A DNA stretch of 22,152 nt, from NCBI GenBank assembly GCA_002382525.1, contig DFYA01000132.1:3194-25345 (forward strand), given 5' to 3'. The position numbers and the translations under genes were made by a program. Below, piece after piece: positions 7,354 through 17,005 of the stretch. Each line of letters opens with the position of its first letter. Within the stretch, counting starts at the first letter, position 1. This stretch comes from Opitutaceae bacterium UBA4094. Lineage in GTDB: Bacteria; Verrucomicrobiota; Verrucomicrobiia; Opitutales; Opitutaceae. The notes under the pieces were generated by a model. That model was not told the origin of the DNA. It was given only the letters and a program-made list of their open reading frames with translations, and searched no databases.

Positions 7354-10300
7354 ATGCGGCAACGCGTGCGCTCGTCGTTCCTCTTACCCCTTATGCGATT
7401 CGCGTCCTCGTTTCATTCATTCACCCGCGTATGTGGACTCTGTGGGTTCTTCGCGATCGCCGCGATGGTGCCCCTCAGCCTCACCGCCGCGCCCACCTAC
7501 AAAAACAGTTGGGTCAAAATCGATGCGCCCGCCCCCGGCCCTTACGCTGCCGGCGACACGATTGAGGTCACCGCGCATTACCACCTCGACGCCGCGGACG
7601 CCGCAGCCGGCGAGACGCGCCTCGCCGTGCAACCGCTCGGCCCGCGCGGCGCACCCGGCACCTCGCCGGTGCATCGCTCGTATCCGGGCATGAGCACGCA
7701 AACCGTCAAGATCGCTCCCGGCTCCGGCTCCCGCACGTTTCGCTTTCACCTCCAGTCGCTCTTCAACCGCAACGACCTCAAGTTCTCCGCTTTCCTCCAG
7801 GTCGACGGCCGTCGCTGGCCGCTGATCTGGCCCTACGACGCGCGCACCGACGAGCCGTTGATGGAGCCGATTCGCATCGAGGCGCGCCTGCCGTTCTACG
7901 TTCTCGAAACCGAACGGCCCGCCCATCTCTTCACTTACGACGAACCCGTGCGCGTGCGCATCGCGTTCCGCGAGGGCGCCGTCACCGGTGAACAACGCAC
8001 GTTGCGCTACCGCCTCTTCGACGCCCACGGAGACGAAAAATCCGGCGCGCTCCCGTTCACTGTCACCGCTCCTGGTTCCCACACCGAAGTTGTCCTGCCC
8101 GTGGAGCGCCGCGGCATCTTCGCGTTGGAAGCGAACGTCGAGGGTTGGGGTCAACGCGAACTTGTCTTCGCTCGCATTCCCGATGTGCGCGCCTTGACCG
8201 ACAACCGTCCGACTCCATTCGGCGGCACCGAGATCCAGAGCGAAACCGAACACCTCATCGCGCGCCGTCTCGGGCTGACCTTCACGCGCCATCACAACTT
8301 CAACTGGGCGCGGGCACAGCCCGAGCCCGACCGTTGGGAGCTCGACGTGTGGGATCGCATTCTCGAAACCAACCGCCGCCACGGCATCGAGGCGTTGATC
8401 ACCGTCTGGAACCCGCCGCTGTGGATCATGCCCGACGGCGTGTTCGGCGAACGTTATCAACCGTTTCCCTTTGACCACGCCGCGTGGCGCGCCAGCGCGC
8501 GCACCCTCGCCACGCGTTGGGCCGACCACCTGCACAGCATCGAATGGCTCAACGAGATCACTCCCGGAACGCAGACGTCCGACCCGGTGGGCGACTACCT
8601 CGCGTTCTGCCGCATCGGCACCGAGGCCGTTCGCGAGGTCGCCCCGAAGCTAAAAGTCCAACTCGCCGGCGGACTCTGGCCCCGCAACTTCCGCCAAGAC
8701 GTCCTCCGCGCCGGTGCCGCCGAGCACATCGACATTCTCCCCGTCCACTACAGCGACGAAAACGGCCTGCTCGACGCCCGCGACGACCTCGCCGCCGTCG
8801 GCACAAAAGCCGGCCCCGGCCACCGCGTCGCGCTCTGGGACAACGAAACCGCGCGTCCCCTCTGGGTCGCCGATGACACGCCGTGGCGCGAGGTTATCCG
8901 TGATCGCACGCAACCCGAGTGGGTGCTCGGCCGCTGGCCTGGCCAACTCGTCGCCGGCGCCGAACGGCTCATCTACTTCGGCGGTTTCCGCACGTTGTCC
9001 TCCGGCGGCTGGAACTACCTCATCGATCACGACAAACCGCTGCCCGTCGCCGTCACCCTCGCCGTGCAATCCGCGAAACTCGGCCTCGCCCGCCCCGTCG
9101 GTCGCGTCCCCCTCGGCGAACTTGGGGTAGCCTACGTCTTCGAAAACGCCGGCCGCCCCATTGCGGTTCTCTCAACGCAACACACCGACGGTGAAACCAT
9201 CACGCTCGACATCGCTGGCGACGAGGCCGTGGTCACCGATTATCAGGGCAACGAATCCCGCGTGCCCGCACCCGGCGGCAAACTCGCGCTGAAGCTCTCC
9301 ACGCTTCCTGTCTTCGTCGAGGGCGGGACGCTCGACGCCTGGCGGGCACACGCCAGCCTGCGCATCGGCACCGGTCGCGGCCAACCGCGTTTCGTGCGCC
9401 CGCGTGGCACCGACATGATTGTGCCTGCCGAGGTCACCAATCCGTCCGCCCGCCCGCTTGACCTCACCTTGTCGCTCACCGCACCCACCGGTTGGCCCGC
9501 GCCCTTTCCCGTCGCCGTCGCGCTTCGGCCCGGTGAAACCCGCCGCGTGCCCTTGACGCTCGCCGTCCCCGCCGATGCTCCCCTCGAACGCGTGTCACTC
9601 CCGGTCACCGCAACCTTTCCCGCCACCGCCTTCATCGTGCGTCAGCGGGCCGTGCTCGACGTGATCGACCCTTCGATGATCGGCGAACTCATCAAAAACC
9701 CGGGATTTGAGGACGCCGGAGGTGACGGCTCCCGCGCCGAACACTGGGGCGCAGATCCTCAAGCATTCCGCGCCGCCGTGAGCACCGATGACCCCACGCC
9801 AGGTCTCGGCCGTCACGTCTTCACGCTCACCAACGTATCCAACCGGTGGGGACACATCAGCCAGTCGGTTCCGGCGCTTCCCGGCCAGTCCTACTTGTAT
9901 TCCGTTTGGGTTCGCACCGACGACCTCAAGGCCGGCAGCAACGTTTCTCTGCGCCGCAAAGACGGCAGCACCCGCACCCTCACGATCAACCACGTATTCG
10001 TCGCCCCCCGCACCTCGCCGTGGCGCCTCGAACACATGCGCATCGACGCGCCGCCGGATGTCGAATCCATCGGCGTCACGCCCACCGCCAACGGTCCCGG
10101 CACCGTTTCCTACGATAACATCAGCGTTTCAGTTTACGATGGCACCGCATTTGCGGCCTTCCCCACCCGCGCCGTCCGACCGCCGACGATCGATGGGCGT
10201 CTCGACGATTGGGACTTCGACCGTGTTCGTCCCATTCCGCTGCTCGCCGATAACCAACTCACCGCGCTCGACTCCGCCTACCGTTGGTCGCCCGAAAACC

Positions 10301-10818
10301 TGAGCGGCGCCGGCTGGCTTCAATGGGACGACACCGGGCTCTACCTCGCCGTGCGTGTCCGCGACGACCGCCATCAATCATTCTCCGACGATGCCTGGCT
10401 CGCCGACGGCGACAGCCTCGTTATCGCAATCCACCCCGGCAACCGCGCTCCGGGTGAAGACCACCGCGCGTTCGCCTACACGGTGAGTTCTGCCCGCCCG
10501 GGCGCCGGCGGCGGCGCGCACACGTTGTATCGGGATCACAACTACGCCGGCGGACTGACCGCCGGACACCTCGCCCGCGATTCCTCGGTGTATAAGCTCG
10601 CGGTGCGCACCGACGAACCCGGTTTCACGACTTACGAACTTTTTATGCCCTGGTCCGAACTCGGCGGCATTGTCCCCGAGATCGGCGCCAAGTTTGGCCT
10701 CACGCTTCAGCTCAACGACAACGACGGCGCTGGTCGCGCCGCCATCATGTCCTTCGGGGAAGGGGTGCACCCGCACTGGACCCCCGCCCGCTTCGGCGTG
10801 GCCACGCTCGTGAAGTAA
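7354..10818 (+). CDS. Secreted clan GH-A-type glycoside hydrolase with C-terminal CBM modules
   Basis: A 1154-residue secreted protein. Its signal peptide ends near LSLTAAP (~39-45). An in-frame ATG at 7393 would give a cleaner 30-odd-residue signal. Residues ~55-280 are N-terminal beta domains. Residues ~290-600 form a GH39-like barrel. Its start is GGTEIQSETEHLIARRLGL. EWLNEI contains N400-E401, the usual clan GH-A acid/base pair. ALWDNET contains E498, a plausible nucleophile about 97 residues later. Residues ~690-775 look like a NEW3-type beta domain. Residues ~781-930 (NPGFED...) resemble a CBM4/9-type module. Residues ~940-1154 (PPTIDGRLDDWD, YLAVRVRDD, YELFMPWSEL) look like a CBM9-type domain. 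It lies 26 nt after the pseudopilin gene in the same probable operon. Extracellular polysaccharide cleavage is well supported, but the substrate is not. Confidence 0.88.
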   Translation: MRQRVRSSFLLPLMRFASSFHSFTRVCGLCGFFAIAAMVPLSLTAAPTYKNSWVKIDAPAPGPYAAGDTIEVTAHYHLDAADAAAGETRLAVQPLGPRGAPGTSPVHRSYPGMSTQTVKIAPGSGSRTFRFHLQSLFNRNDLKFSAFLQVDGRRWPLIWPYDARTDEPLMEPIRIEARLPFYVLETERPAHLFTYDEPVRVRIAFREGAVTGEQRTLRYRLFDAHGDEKSGALPFTVTAPGSHTEVVLPVERRGIFALEANVEGWGQRELVFARIPDVRALTDNRPTPFGGTEIQSETEHLIARRLGLTFTRHHNFNWARAQPEPDRWELDVWDRILETNRRHGIEALITVWNPPLWIMPDGVFGERYQPFPFDHAAWRASARTLATRWADHLHSIEWLNEITPGTQTSDPVGDYLAFCRIGTEAVREVAPKLKVQLAGGLWPRNFRQDVLRAGAAEHIDILPVHYSDENGLLDARDDLAAVGTKAGPGHRVALWDNETARPLWVADDTPWREVIRDRTQPEWVLGRWPGQLVAGAERLIYFGGFRTLSSGGWNYLIDHDKPLPVAVTLAVQSAKLGLARPVGRVPLGELGVAYVFENAGRPIAVLSTQHTDGETITLDIAGDEAVVTDYQGNESRVPAPGGKLALKLSTLPVFVEGGTLDAWRAHASLRIGTGRGQPRFVRPRGTDMIVPAEVTNPSARPLDLTLSLTAPTGWPAPFPVAVALRPGETRRVPLTLAVPADAPLERVSLPVTATFPATAFIVRQRAVLDVIDPSMIGELIKNPGFEDAGGDGSRAEHWGADPQAFRAAVSTDDPTPGLGRHVFTLTNVSNRWGHISQSVPALPGQSYLYSVWVRTDDLKAGSNVSLRRKDGSTRTLTINHVFVAPRTSPWRLEHMRIDAPPDVESIGVTPTANGPGTVSYDNISVSVYDGTAFAAFPTRAVRPPTIDGRLDDWDFDRVRPIPLLADNQLTALDSAYRWSPENLSGAGWLQWDDTGLYLAVRVRDDRHQSFSDDAWLADGDSLVIAIHPGNRAPGEDHRAFAYTVSSARPGAGGGAHTLYRDHNYAGGLTAGHLARDSSVYKLAVRTDEPGFTTYELFMPWSELGGIVPEIGAKFGLTLQLNDNDGAGRAAIMSFGEGVHPHWTPARFGVATLVK

Positions 10819-10852
10819 TTCCGCCCGCCTCAGCGCACCCCGCCCCCCAAGC

Positions 10853-10883
10853 GACCCGGGACCACCGGGTCTCTTCGTTCTTT
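10853..10883 (+). terminator. Candidate terminator after the hydrolase operon
   Basis: A 7-bp GC-rich stem (GACCCGG at 10853-10859 with CCGGGTC at 10865-10871) has a 5-nt loop. The pyrimidine-rich TCTTCGTTCTTT follows, containing only short T-runs. It lies 35 nt after the hydrolase stop and 24 nt before the next ATG, so it could separate two units or act only as a partial terminator. Confidence 0.5.
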
Positions 10884-10906
10884 GTCTGCATTATACCCCA
10901 ATTCCT

Positions 10907-13900
10907 ATGCATACCCCTACCCCACGCCCCCATCCCGCGCCCGCGTTTCTCCGCGTCGGGCTCCTCGCTGCATTCATCTGTTCCGCCTCCGCGACCGTCG
11001 CGCTTCATGGCGCCACGATCGGACACTGGCGCTTCGAGCAAAATGCTTTCTTCGACGACTCCGGTCCGCATGAAATCGGCCTCTTCTCGTTTAACCATCC
11101 GACGACCGGCCTCCTCAACCCGTCGCCCACGCAGTATCCGCTAACCAATACAGGGCCCGGTTCGGCGTTCCCCGTCGTGATCGGAAAGGCACCCAACGAA
11201 CACGCCGCCGAAGGGACCGGCACCACCCGCACGTTTAATCACCGCCAAGTGGGCGCACTCATCGCGGACAACGATGATAACCTTACGTCGGCCCTGACCG
11301 TGGAGGTCTTCGTGAATCTGGCGTATTCCCACGCCACCCAAACTTCGGTGCTCGTCGGCCGCGGCATGGGCGCTTCGGACGGCGCCAGTTGGTGTCTGGC
11401 GGTGACCGGAGCGACACACGCCACCCTCGGCACGCGTCAGCTCATTTTCCAGATGGACGGGGGCGGCGGCAGTTGGGGTGGCGCCGGCTTTCAAACGTTG
11501 GCGACCGGCCTGCACCTGGATCTCAACACCGATTACTACATCGCGGTGACTGCCGACTTCGCCGACACGAGCGCAGCGGGCATCACCGTTTATCTCAAAA
11601 ATCTCACCGCTCCGGATTCACCGACACAGATCGCGCACCTCGCCCACTCCGGCGGCATCGCGCCCTCCGACGCACCGCTCGTGATCGGTGCCGGACCGAC
11701 CGGCGCGTCACCTTGGTATGGCCTCATTGACGAGGTGCGATTGTCGGACATCAAACTGCAGGCGAGCCGACTTTTGCTGGGCTCGACGATCGGCCATTGG
11801 CGTTTCGAGCCCGGGGCCTTTCTCACCGATTCCGGCCCGAACGGAATCACGCTTTTTCAGTTTAACCATCCCACGTCAGGAACGCTCAACCCGCTCCCGA
11901 ACGCGTATGCGTTGCCCGCCTCCGGCGCCGGCTCCACGTGGGCCGGCCCCATCGACGGCTACGCTAACACCACCGCGGCCCAGGGAACCGGAACGTCTCA
12001 CACGTTTAATCACCGCCAGCTCGGCGCGGACGTTTCCACCAAGGACAGCGATTCCACCGCAGCGCTGAGTATTGAGGCATTTGTGAATCTCACCTCCTCC
12101 CACACCACGCAGAGTTCCGTGGTTGTCGGTCGAGGCATGGGGGCCTCCAGCGGAGCCAGTTGGTGTTTGGCTGTCACCGGCGCCACGCATTCCACGCTCG
12201 GCACACGCCAGCTCATCTTCCAGCTGGACGGCAACGGCGGCAGTTGGGGCGGAACCGGTTTTCAGACGTTGGCGAGCGGACTGCACCTGGAGCTCAACAC
12301 CGACTACTACATCGCGGTGACCGCCGACTTCGCCGACACGAGCACGGCGGGCATTACGGTTTACCTCAAAAACCTCAGCGATGCCGAAGCGCCCATGCAG
12401 GTTGCGCACGTCGCCCATTCCGGCGGTATCGCGGCCTCCGACGCGCCTCTCGTGATCGGTGCCGGTCCGACGGGCGCCGCGCCTTGGTATGGTTTGATTG
12501 ACGAAGTCCGCTTTTCGCGAACGAAGCTCCACACCGACCAACTGCTGGTGAACCAACGTCGGCCGGAGGGCATCGTGTTTCATTTGGATTTCGAATCCGG
12601 ATTCACCGCGCAGGCCGCCGGACTTGCCACTCCCCTTCAGACGCAACGGCTGCCGTCCTTGGTCGCCGGAAAACACGGTTCGGCGGCGCACTTCGCGGCC
12701 GGACAGGTGCTGCGTTATTCTGCCGCCGACAACTTGCCCAAAGACCAGGGCTCGCTCGCGATGTGGTTCCAGGCTCCGGAGAAAGGCTTCGGCCCCATCA
12801 CCGGCGGCTCCCGCACGCTTTTCCGCGAGGATGGCCCGCTGAATGGGGCCAACACCAACGCGATGTGGGTGTGGTTTCACCTCGGCGTCGGGCTCAGAGG
12901 CGACGTCCGTGATCCGAACGATCGTTACGCCTACCTCAACCCGCTGGCGCCGTGGTCTCAGGGTGCCTGGCATCACCTGGTTTTCAGCTGGGACAACACC
13001 AAGGGCATTCGCGCGTATATCGACGGCGAATGGGTCGCCGAGTCCCGCGCCACGTCGTGGAGTCCGAAGTTTTATGAGGCGTTCTTCATCGGCGCCAGCG
13101 ACGCCACCGGTCTGCGCCACTGGAATGCGGCGATCGACGAGGTGACGATTTTCAATCGCATCCTCAGCGACGCCGAGGTGCGTCAGGAGTTTCTCCGCCT
13201 GGGCGCCTTCACCGCGCGGGTTCGGGTGTTCGAGCCTTACCTCAACGTTGCACAAGCCGGCAGCGTTCTCCTTGAACTCCATAATCCGCGCAACAAGCCG
13301 ACATCGCTCACCGCCGTGTCGTTCACTCTCCACACGGCGAACAACGTCCAGACCGCTCAAGGCCTCCTCACCGATCAACCGCTGGCCGCGGGCGACCGAA
13401 AACTCGTCACAGTTCCGCTGACCGCGACCTCGGCGGGTGAGCACAGCCTGCGGTTGCACTACACCGAGGACGGCGTCGCCCGCATGACCGAAGTCGTCGT
13501 TCACGTGTATCCAGGCGGCAATGACACCTCCACCCTTCCCGCCACCGAGACGCTGATCACCGAGATAAACGCGTCCGCAGTCGCGCCTCTCGCCCAGTCC
13601 GCACCGTCGTCGGTTGTTTCGTCCCCGCTCGGCGCCTATCGCGAAGCAGGCCCCAACCGGCACGACCGATTCGCCCTGGATTTCTACATCAGCGCCGTCG
13701 GGCAACCGCATGTGGCGGTGATCAGCTATCCGGACGACAAGGCCCGCACCATGGAGGTTTTGCTGCACGATCTCACCGGCAAGAAAGACTATCAGGCCCA
13801 GCTCGGGGTGTTCACCGGCGACGAGTATCCCCTCTCCCATCAGATGAAGGAACAACGCGTCGTGTTTTGGCCCCGCTCGGGCTGGCAATCGTTCATCTTT

Positions 13901-15823
13901 ATGACTGCGGAGGCCGGACATCCCGCAGCCGTGGCCAACATTAAAATCTATCAACTGGATCGCCTGCCCGTCGCAGCCCCGCCGCAAACGTTTCAAGGCA
14001 GCGTGCCCGCCCGCGAGATCGGCATCTACTACGAAGACCCCGTGCTCAATCAGACGTTTGGCGACACGCGTGACTTCGACGGCTACGCGCAATCGATGAC
14101 CCGGATGATGGACTACATGCAGACGTTTGCCCAAAGCACCCTTCACTACCCGGCCGCGTGGTATGACGGGCCGCTCTACGGCTCCTCCGTCGAACCGCTG
14201 ACGCAGCCCACAGGAGTCGGCGGCATCCGCCCCCATCCGCCCGGTTATCCGGCGTATTTCACCCGCCGACTCGATGCGCGCGGCATGACGTTCAATGCAG
14301 GTCTGCACATGCACGCGCTGCCTTCATTGCGCCCCTTCGCGATCGCCGACTTGGTCCGCATCCACGCCGGCGAGGAAACCGTGCTCAACATTCGCGCCGA
14401 CGGCACCGTGTGGCACGGCCACTACCACGGAGCGGACCCGGGCTATAACCCGCTGGATATCCTGGTGCAAAACGCGGTCGGCAACGTCGTGGACGAAGTC
14501 GTCGACCGCTACGCCACCGAACCCGGTTTCAACGGCGTGTCGTTGGTGCTCGCACGCGTGAAGATGTTCACGTTTGGCTCCGCCGACTCCGGATACAACG
14601 GCTCCAACCTCGTCGCGTTCCAAGCCGACACCGGCGTATCGATTCCCGGATACACCCCGGGACTGCCCGCGCGTTTCTCAAATGCGAGCCAATGGTTGCG
14701 CGCCAATCCCGCCGCGTGGGAGAGCTGGATCAACTGGCGCTGCGTGCAACTGCACGCCCACTACGAACGCATCGCCAACGCCATGACCGCGAAACGCGCC
14801 GACCTGAAGCTCACGCTCAACTTGTTCACGTCACGCGCCGACTACGAGCGCATGTCCGACTACCTCAACCACGACCCCGCGCAGGCGTGGCGCGAGATCG
14901 GCATCGATCCCGCTCTCTACGCCGGCAACGCCAACATCACGCTCAGCTACACGCTCGTTCCGGCCGACTACCGCTGGCGCCGCGGGCTGAACGACTCGGC
15001 CGTCGACTTGGAGGCCAACCGCACCGTGTTTTTCGCCCCCGAGAGCATGGCGTTTCTCAACGCCGCGTCCGGCACCGAGGTGACCATCCATGACCGCTAT
15101 TGGGAGGACGCCATTGGTCGCACCGCGCCGATGACCGCCCTTCCGGTCGCCGAACACGGCTGGCGCGTCTCCACCTTCAACGCCGGCGGACGCAACGGGC
15201 TGGAGCCCTACGCAACCGCCCTGAACAACCTCGACGCCCTGCGCATCACCAAGGGCGGCTTTCTCATCGGCACGTTCGGTTTGGAAACCGAGATCGAGGA
15301 GTTCACCCGCGCCTACCGCGCGTTGCCTGCGGTTCACTTCGACGACGTGCCCGCGATGTCCGACCCGGCACGGGTGCGGCAAAAGGTCGTCGATGGCCAC
15401 CGCTACCTCTACGTCCTCAATCGCCTGCCCGAGACCGTGCAGGTGACCCTCACGCTGAACAACAGCGCGACGCTCCGGGACCTTTCCACCGGCGCCTCGA
15501 TCGCCCCGAGTGCCGGTCAGGTTTCGCTTACGTTAAAACCGTTTGAGCTGCGTGCGTTTTCTTCCACTAACGCGGCGCAAGCGGTTCTCAGCGGACAAGC
15601 CACCGTGCCTTCCGCTTGGCTCAGCGCCCTCCAGCAATCGACAAGCAACGCGCTTGCCGATGTCGCCGCGATTGAATCGTCGCATCCGCAAGAGTTCGCG
15701 CGGTTCACGCCGTATGCCCAACTCGCCGAACAATGCGAATCAGCGGGCCACTACGCGCGGCTGCACTTTTTGCTGCAGGAACACTGGGTGAAACGCGCCC
15801 GCCAACTCGTCGCCGCGCCCTGA
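10907..15823 (+). CDS. Giant secreted three-LamG protein with GHL10/GH42-like barrel
   Basis: A 1638-residue protein with a signal peptide (~1-36; hydrophobic run VGLLAAFICSASATVAL). Residues 37-~290 and 294-~548 are two tandem copies of a LamG-like module, each starting TIGHWRFE and ending in IDEVR plus a leucine-rich tail. Residues ~556-765 are a third, different LamG module (HLDFESGF, WHHLVFSWDNTKG). Residues ~766-870 and ~875-1023 are beta-sandwich-like domains. Residues ~1031-1545 look like a TIM barrel (REIGIYYEDPV, WYDGPLYG, RPHPPGYPAYF, RGMTFNAGLHMH, WHGHYHGADPGYNP, YRWRRGLND). From memory this resembles GHL10/GH42-like hydrolases, but I cannot point to catalytic residues. The last ~90 residues are helical. 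There is no PEP-CTERM tail, so the protein is probably released or held by its LamG modules. The next giant gene encodes a paralogue of residues ~550 onward. Confidence 0.88.
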   Translation: MHTPTPRPHPAPAFLRVGLLAAFICSASATVALHGATIGHWRFEQNAFFDDSGPHEIGLFSFNHPTTGLLNPSPTQYPLTNTGPGSAFPVVIGKAPNEHAAEGTGTTRTFNHRQVGALIADNDDNLTSALTVEVFVNLAYSHATQTSVLVGRGMGASDGASWCLAVTGATHATLGTRQLIFQMDGGGGSWGGAGFQTLATGLHLDLNTDYYIAVTADFADTSAAGITVYLKNLTAPDSPTQIAHLAHSGGIAPSDAPLVIGAGPTGASPWYGLIDEVRLSDIKLQASRLLLGSTIGHWRFEPGAFLTDSGPNGITLFQFNHPTSGTLNPLPNAYALPASGAGSTWAGPIDGYANTTAAQGTGTSHTFNHRQLGADVSTKDSDSTAALSIEAFVNLTSSHTTQSSVVVGRGMGASSGASWCLAVTGATHSTLGTRQLIFQLDGNGGSWGGTGFQTLASGLHLELNTDYYIAVTADFADTSTAGITVYLKNLSDAEAPMQVAHVAHSGGIAASDAPLVIGAGPTGAAPWYGLIDEVRFSRTKLHTDQLLVNQRRPEGIVFHLDFESGFTAQAAGLATPLQTQRLPSLVAGKHGSAAHFAAGQVLRYSAADNLPKDQGSLAMWFQAPEKGFGPITGGSRTLFREDGPLNGANTNAMWVWFHLGVGLRGDVRDPNDRYAYLNPLAPWSQGAWHHLVFSWDNTKGIRAYIDGEWVAESRATSWSPKFYEAFFIGASDATGLRHWNAAIDEVTIFNRILSDAEVRQEFLRLGAFTARVRVFEPYLNVAQAGSVLLELHNPRNKPTSLTAVSFTLHTANNVQTAQGLLTDQPLAAGDRKLVTVPLTATSAGEHSLRLHYTEDGVARMTEVVVHVYPGGNDTSTLPATETLITEINASAVAPLAQSAPSSVVSSPLGAYREAGPNRHDRFALDFYISAVGQPHVAVISYPDDKARTMEVLLHDLTGKKDYQAQLGVFTGDEYPLSHQMKEQRVVFWPRSGWQSFIFMTAEAGHPAAVANIKIYQLDRLPVAAPPQTFQGSVPAREIGIYYEDPVLNQTFGDTRDFDGYAQSMTRMMDYMQTFAQSTLHYPAAWYDGPLYGSSVEPLTQPTGVGGIRPHPPGYPAYFTRRLDARGMTFNAGLHMHALPSLRPFAIADLVRIHAGEETVLNIRADGTVWHGHYHGADPGYNPLDILVQNAVGNVVDEVVDRYATEPGFNGVSLVLARVKMFTFGSADSGYNGSNLVAFQADTGVSIPGYTPGLPARFSNASQWLRANPAAWESWINWRCVQLHAHYERIANAMTAKRADLKLTLNLFTSRADYERMSDYLNHDPAQAWREIGIDPALYAGNANITLSYTLVPADYRWRRGLNDSAVDLEANRTVFFAPESMAFLNAASGTEVTIHDRYWEDAIGRTAPMTALPVAEHGWRVSTFNAGGRNGLEPYATALNNLDALRITKGGFLIGTFGLETEIEEFTRAYRALPAVHFDDVPAMSDPARVRQKVVDGHRYLYVLNRLPETVQVTLTLNNSATLRDLSTGASIAPSAGQVSLTLKPFELRAFSSTNAAQAVLSGQATVPSAWLSALQQSTSNALADVAAIESSHPQEFARFTPYAQLAEQCESAGHYARLHFLLQEHWVKRARQLVAAP
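11015..12556 (+). repeat. Tandem 771-bp coding repeat (two LamG modules)
   Basis: Two consecutive in-frame units (11015-11785 and 11786-~12556) encode the first two LamG modules of the giant protein. They are so similar at DNA level that long stretches match with only third-position changes, for example around 11521-11610 and 12291-12380. The fixed 257-codon offset indicates a tandem duplication within the gene. Confidence 0.85.
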
Positions 15824-15883
15824 TCAGCGCTACGCCCAGCAACCACATCGCTCCACCCGCCACCGCTGAGCTCCGCGCCCGAA

Positions 15884-15936
15884 GATTACTTTTCGACGAA
15901 AAACAGCGAGGGTTTTGCGGTTTAAACCTCCACCCA
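15884..15936 (+). promoter_or_regulatory. Composite upstream element, copy B
   Basis: GATTAC is followed by TTTTCGACGAAAA, a 13-nt palindrome with a central A. GGTTTAAACC, a perfect 10-nt palindrome at 15919-15928, is followed by TCCACCC. The element ends 65 nt before the ATG of the PEP-CTERM gene at 16001. It is the clearest copy, and block order and spacing match copy A exactly. The two palindromes suggest paired binding of a dimeric regulator. An alternative is a non-sigma-70 promoter. Confidence 0.7.
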
Positions 15937-16000
15937 AAGCCAAACGATCTCCCACAGAGAAACCGCGCTCGCACCGAGCGCCCATCTTCCCCTCCACCCC

Positions 16001-16924
16001 ATGAACACCCAATACACTCCTCATCGGATCACCCGTCACGCGGCGGCGCTCGTCTGCGCCGTTGGCCTTACCTCCGCCGTTCAAGCGGCTACCGTCGGAC
16101 ACTGGAGCTTCGAGCCCGGCGCCTTCCTCGCCGATTCCGGCCCGAATGGCTTCACGTTGACCACGCCCAACACCAACGGCTCGCCCGATCAATACACGTT
16201 GCCGGCAACCGGCCCCGGCTCCGCGTTCCCCCGCTCCATCGGTGGCACCTCCAACACCGCCGCTGCGACCGGGCTCACGACTAGCCAGACCTTTTACCAA
16301 CGCGAGTTTCGCACGGACATTTCGTCCGCCTCCGCCAACTTCGCCAACGAACTTTCGATCGAAGCCTTCGTTAACCTCACCAACTCGTCCAGCTCGAGCT
16401 CCAGCGTGATCGCCGGCCAAGGCATCGCCGCCTCGAACGACGCGAGCTGGGGCCTGGTGGTCACCTCCGGCAACAGCGGTCTGGGTGCGCGCAACCTCGC
16501 CTTTCAGTTCAACCGCGACGGCGGCACCTGGGGCACCAGCCTGCTCACCTTGGACACCAACTACGTGATCGAACTCAACACCGATTACTACATCGGCATG
16601 ACCGCGGACTTCTCCGACACCAGCTCCGCCGGTTTCACGTTCTACATCCAAAACCTCACCGCCGGCACCGATCTCACGGTCATCAACCTCGCGCACAGCT
16701 CGAGTTTCACCAGCATGTCCGTTTCAGCTCTTCCGCTGACGATCGGAGGCTCCGACGCGGCCAATCTTCCGTGGTTCGGCGTGATCGACGAAGTGCGCCT
16801 CTCCGACGTGAAGCTCACCCAGGGTGATCTCATGATCTCGCAGATCCCCGAGCCGTCCGCCTTCGCCGCGATCGCCGGCGTGCTCACGCTCGGCCTCGCC
16901 TGCACCCGTCGGCGCCGCCGCTGA
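16001..16924 (+). CDS. PEP-CTERM single-LamG surface protein, subgroup 2
   Basis: A 307-residue protein. Its signal peptide ends near SAVQA-A (~28-30). One LamG-like module follows (TVGHWSFEPGAFLADSGPNG, LSIEAFVNLT, LNTDYYIGMTADFSDTSSAG, LPWFGVIDEVRLSDVKL). Residues 282-307 form a classic PEP-CTERM tail: IPEP, a hydrophobic helix and a run of arginines. Such tails direct sorting by exosortase, which is not encoded here. The N-terminal half of the module (GFTLTTPN, TGPGSAFP) groups with the protein encoded at 17116, not with the modules fused to the giant enzyme. The ATG follows a pyrimidine-rich leader with no Shine-Dalgarno sequence. It has its own upstream element and terminator, so it is probably monocistronic. 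Glycan or surface binding is inferred from the LamG fold. Confidence 0.9.
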   Translation: MNTQYTPHRITRHAAALVCAVGLTSAVQAATVGHWSFEPGAFLADSGPNGFTLTTPNTNGSPDQYTLPATGPGSAFPRSIGGTSNTAAATGLTTSQTFYQREFRTDISSASANFANELSIEAFVNLTNSSSSSSSVIAGQGIAASNDASWGLVVTSGNSGLGARNLAFQFNRDGGTWGTSLLTLDTNYVIELNTDYYIGMTADFSDTSSAGFTFYIQNLTAGTDLTVINLAHSSSFTSMSVSALPLTIGGSDAANLPWFGVIDEVRLSDVKLTQGDLMISQIPEPSAFAAIAGVLTLGLACTRRRRR

Positions 16925-16977
16925 AGCTCCCGCAACCCGTCGGCCAAGACACACGCCTTGGCTCACGGTTCTTATCT

Positions 16978-17005
16978 CCCGGCGCGCTCACCCGCGCCGG
17001 GTTTT
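16978..17005 (+). terminator. Rho-independent terminator after the first PEP-CTERM gene
   Basis: A perfect 9-bp stem (CCCGGCGCG at 16978-16986 with CGCGCCGGG at 16993-17001) has a 6-nt loop and is followed directly by TTTT. It ends the transcript of the 16001 gene. It overlaps the left end of element copy C, so termination and the next upstream element are packed together. Confidence 0.8.

Noticed and set aside
11081..11110. TTTAACCATCC inside the giant gene, resembling the right half of the element
   Set aside because: It encodes the conserved FNHP motif of the module, and no CGACGA core is found at the correct distance.
11876..14314. 812-codon open frame on the minus strand
   Set aside because: It is fully antisense to the giant LamG gene, with no recognisable domain and composition typical of a complementary high-GC frame.
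15733..16284. Plus-strand open frame bridging the end of the giant gene and the first PEP-CTERM gene
   Set aside because: It overlaps two supported genes in another frame and contains no domain.
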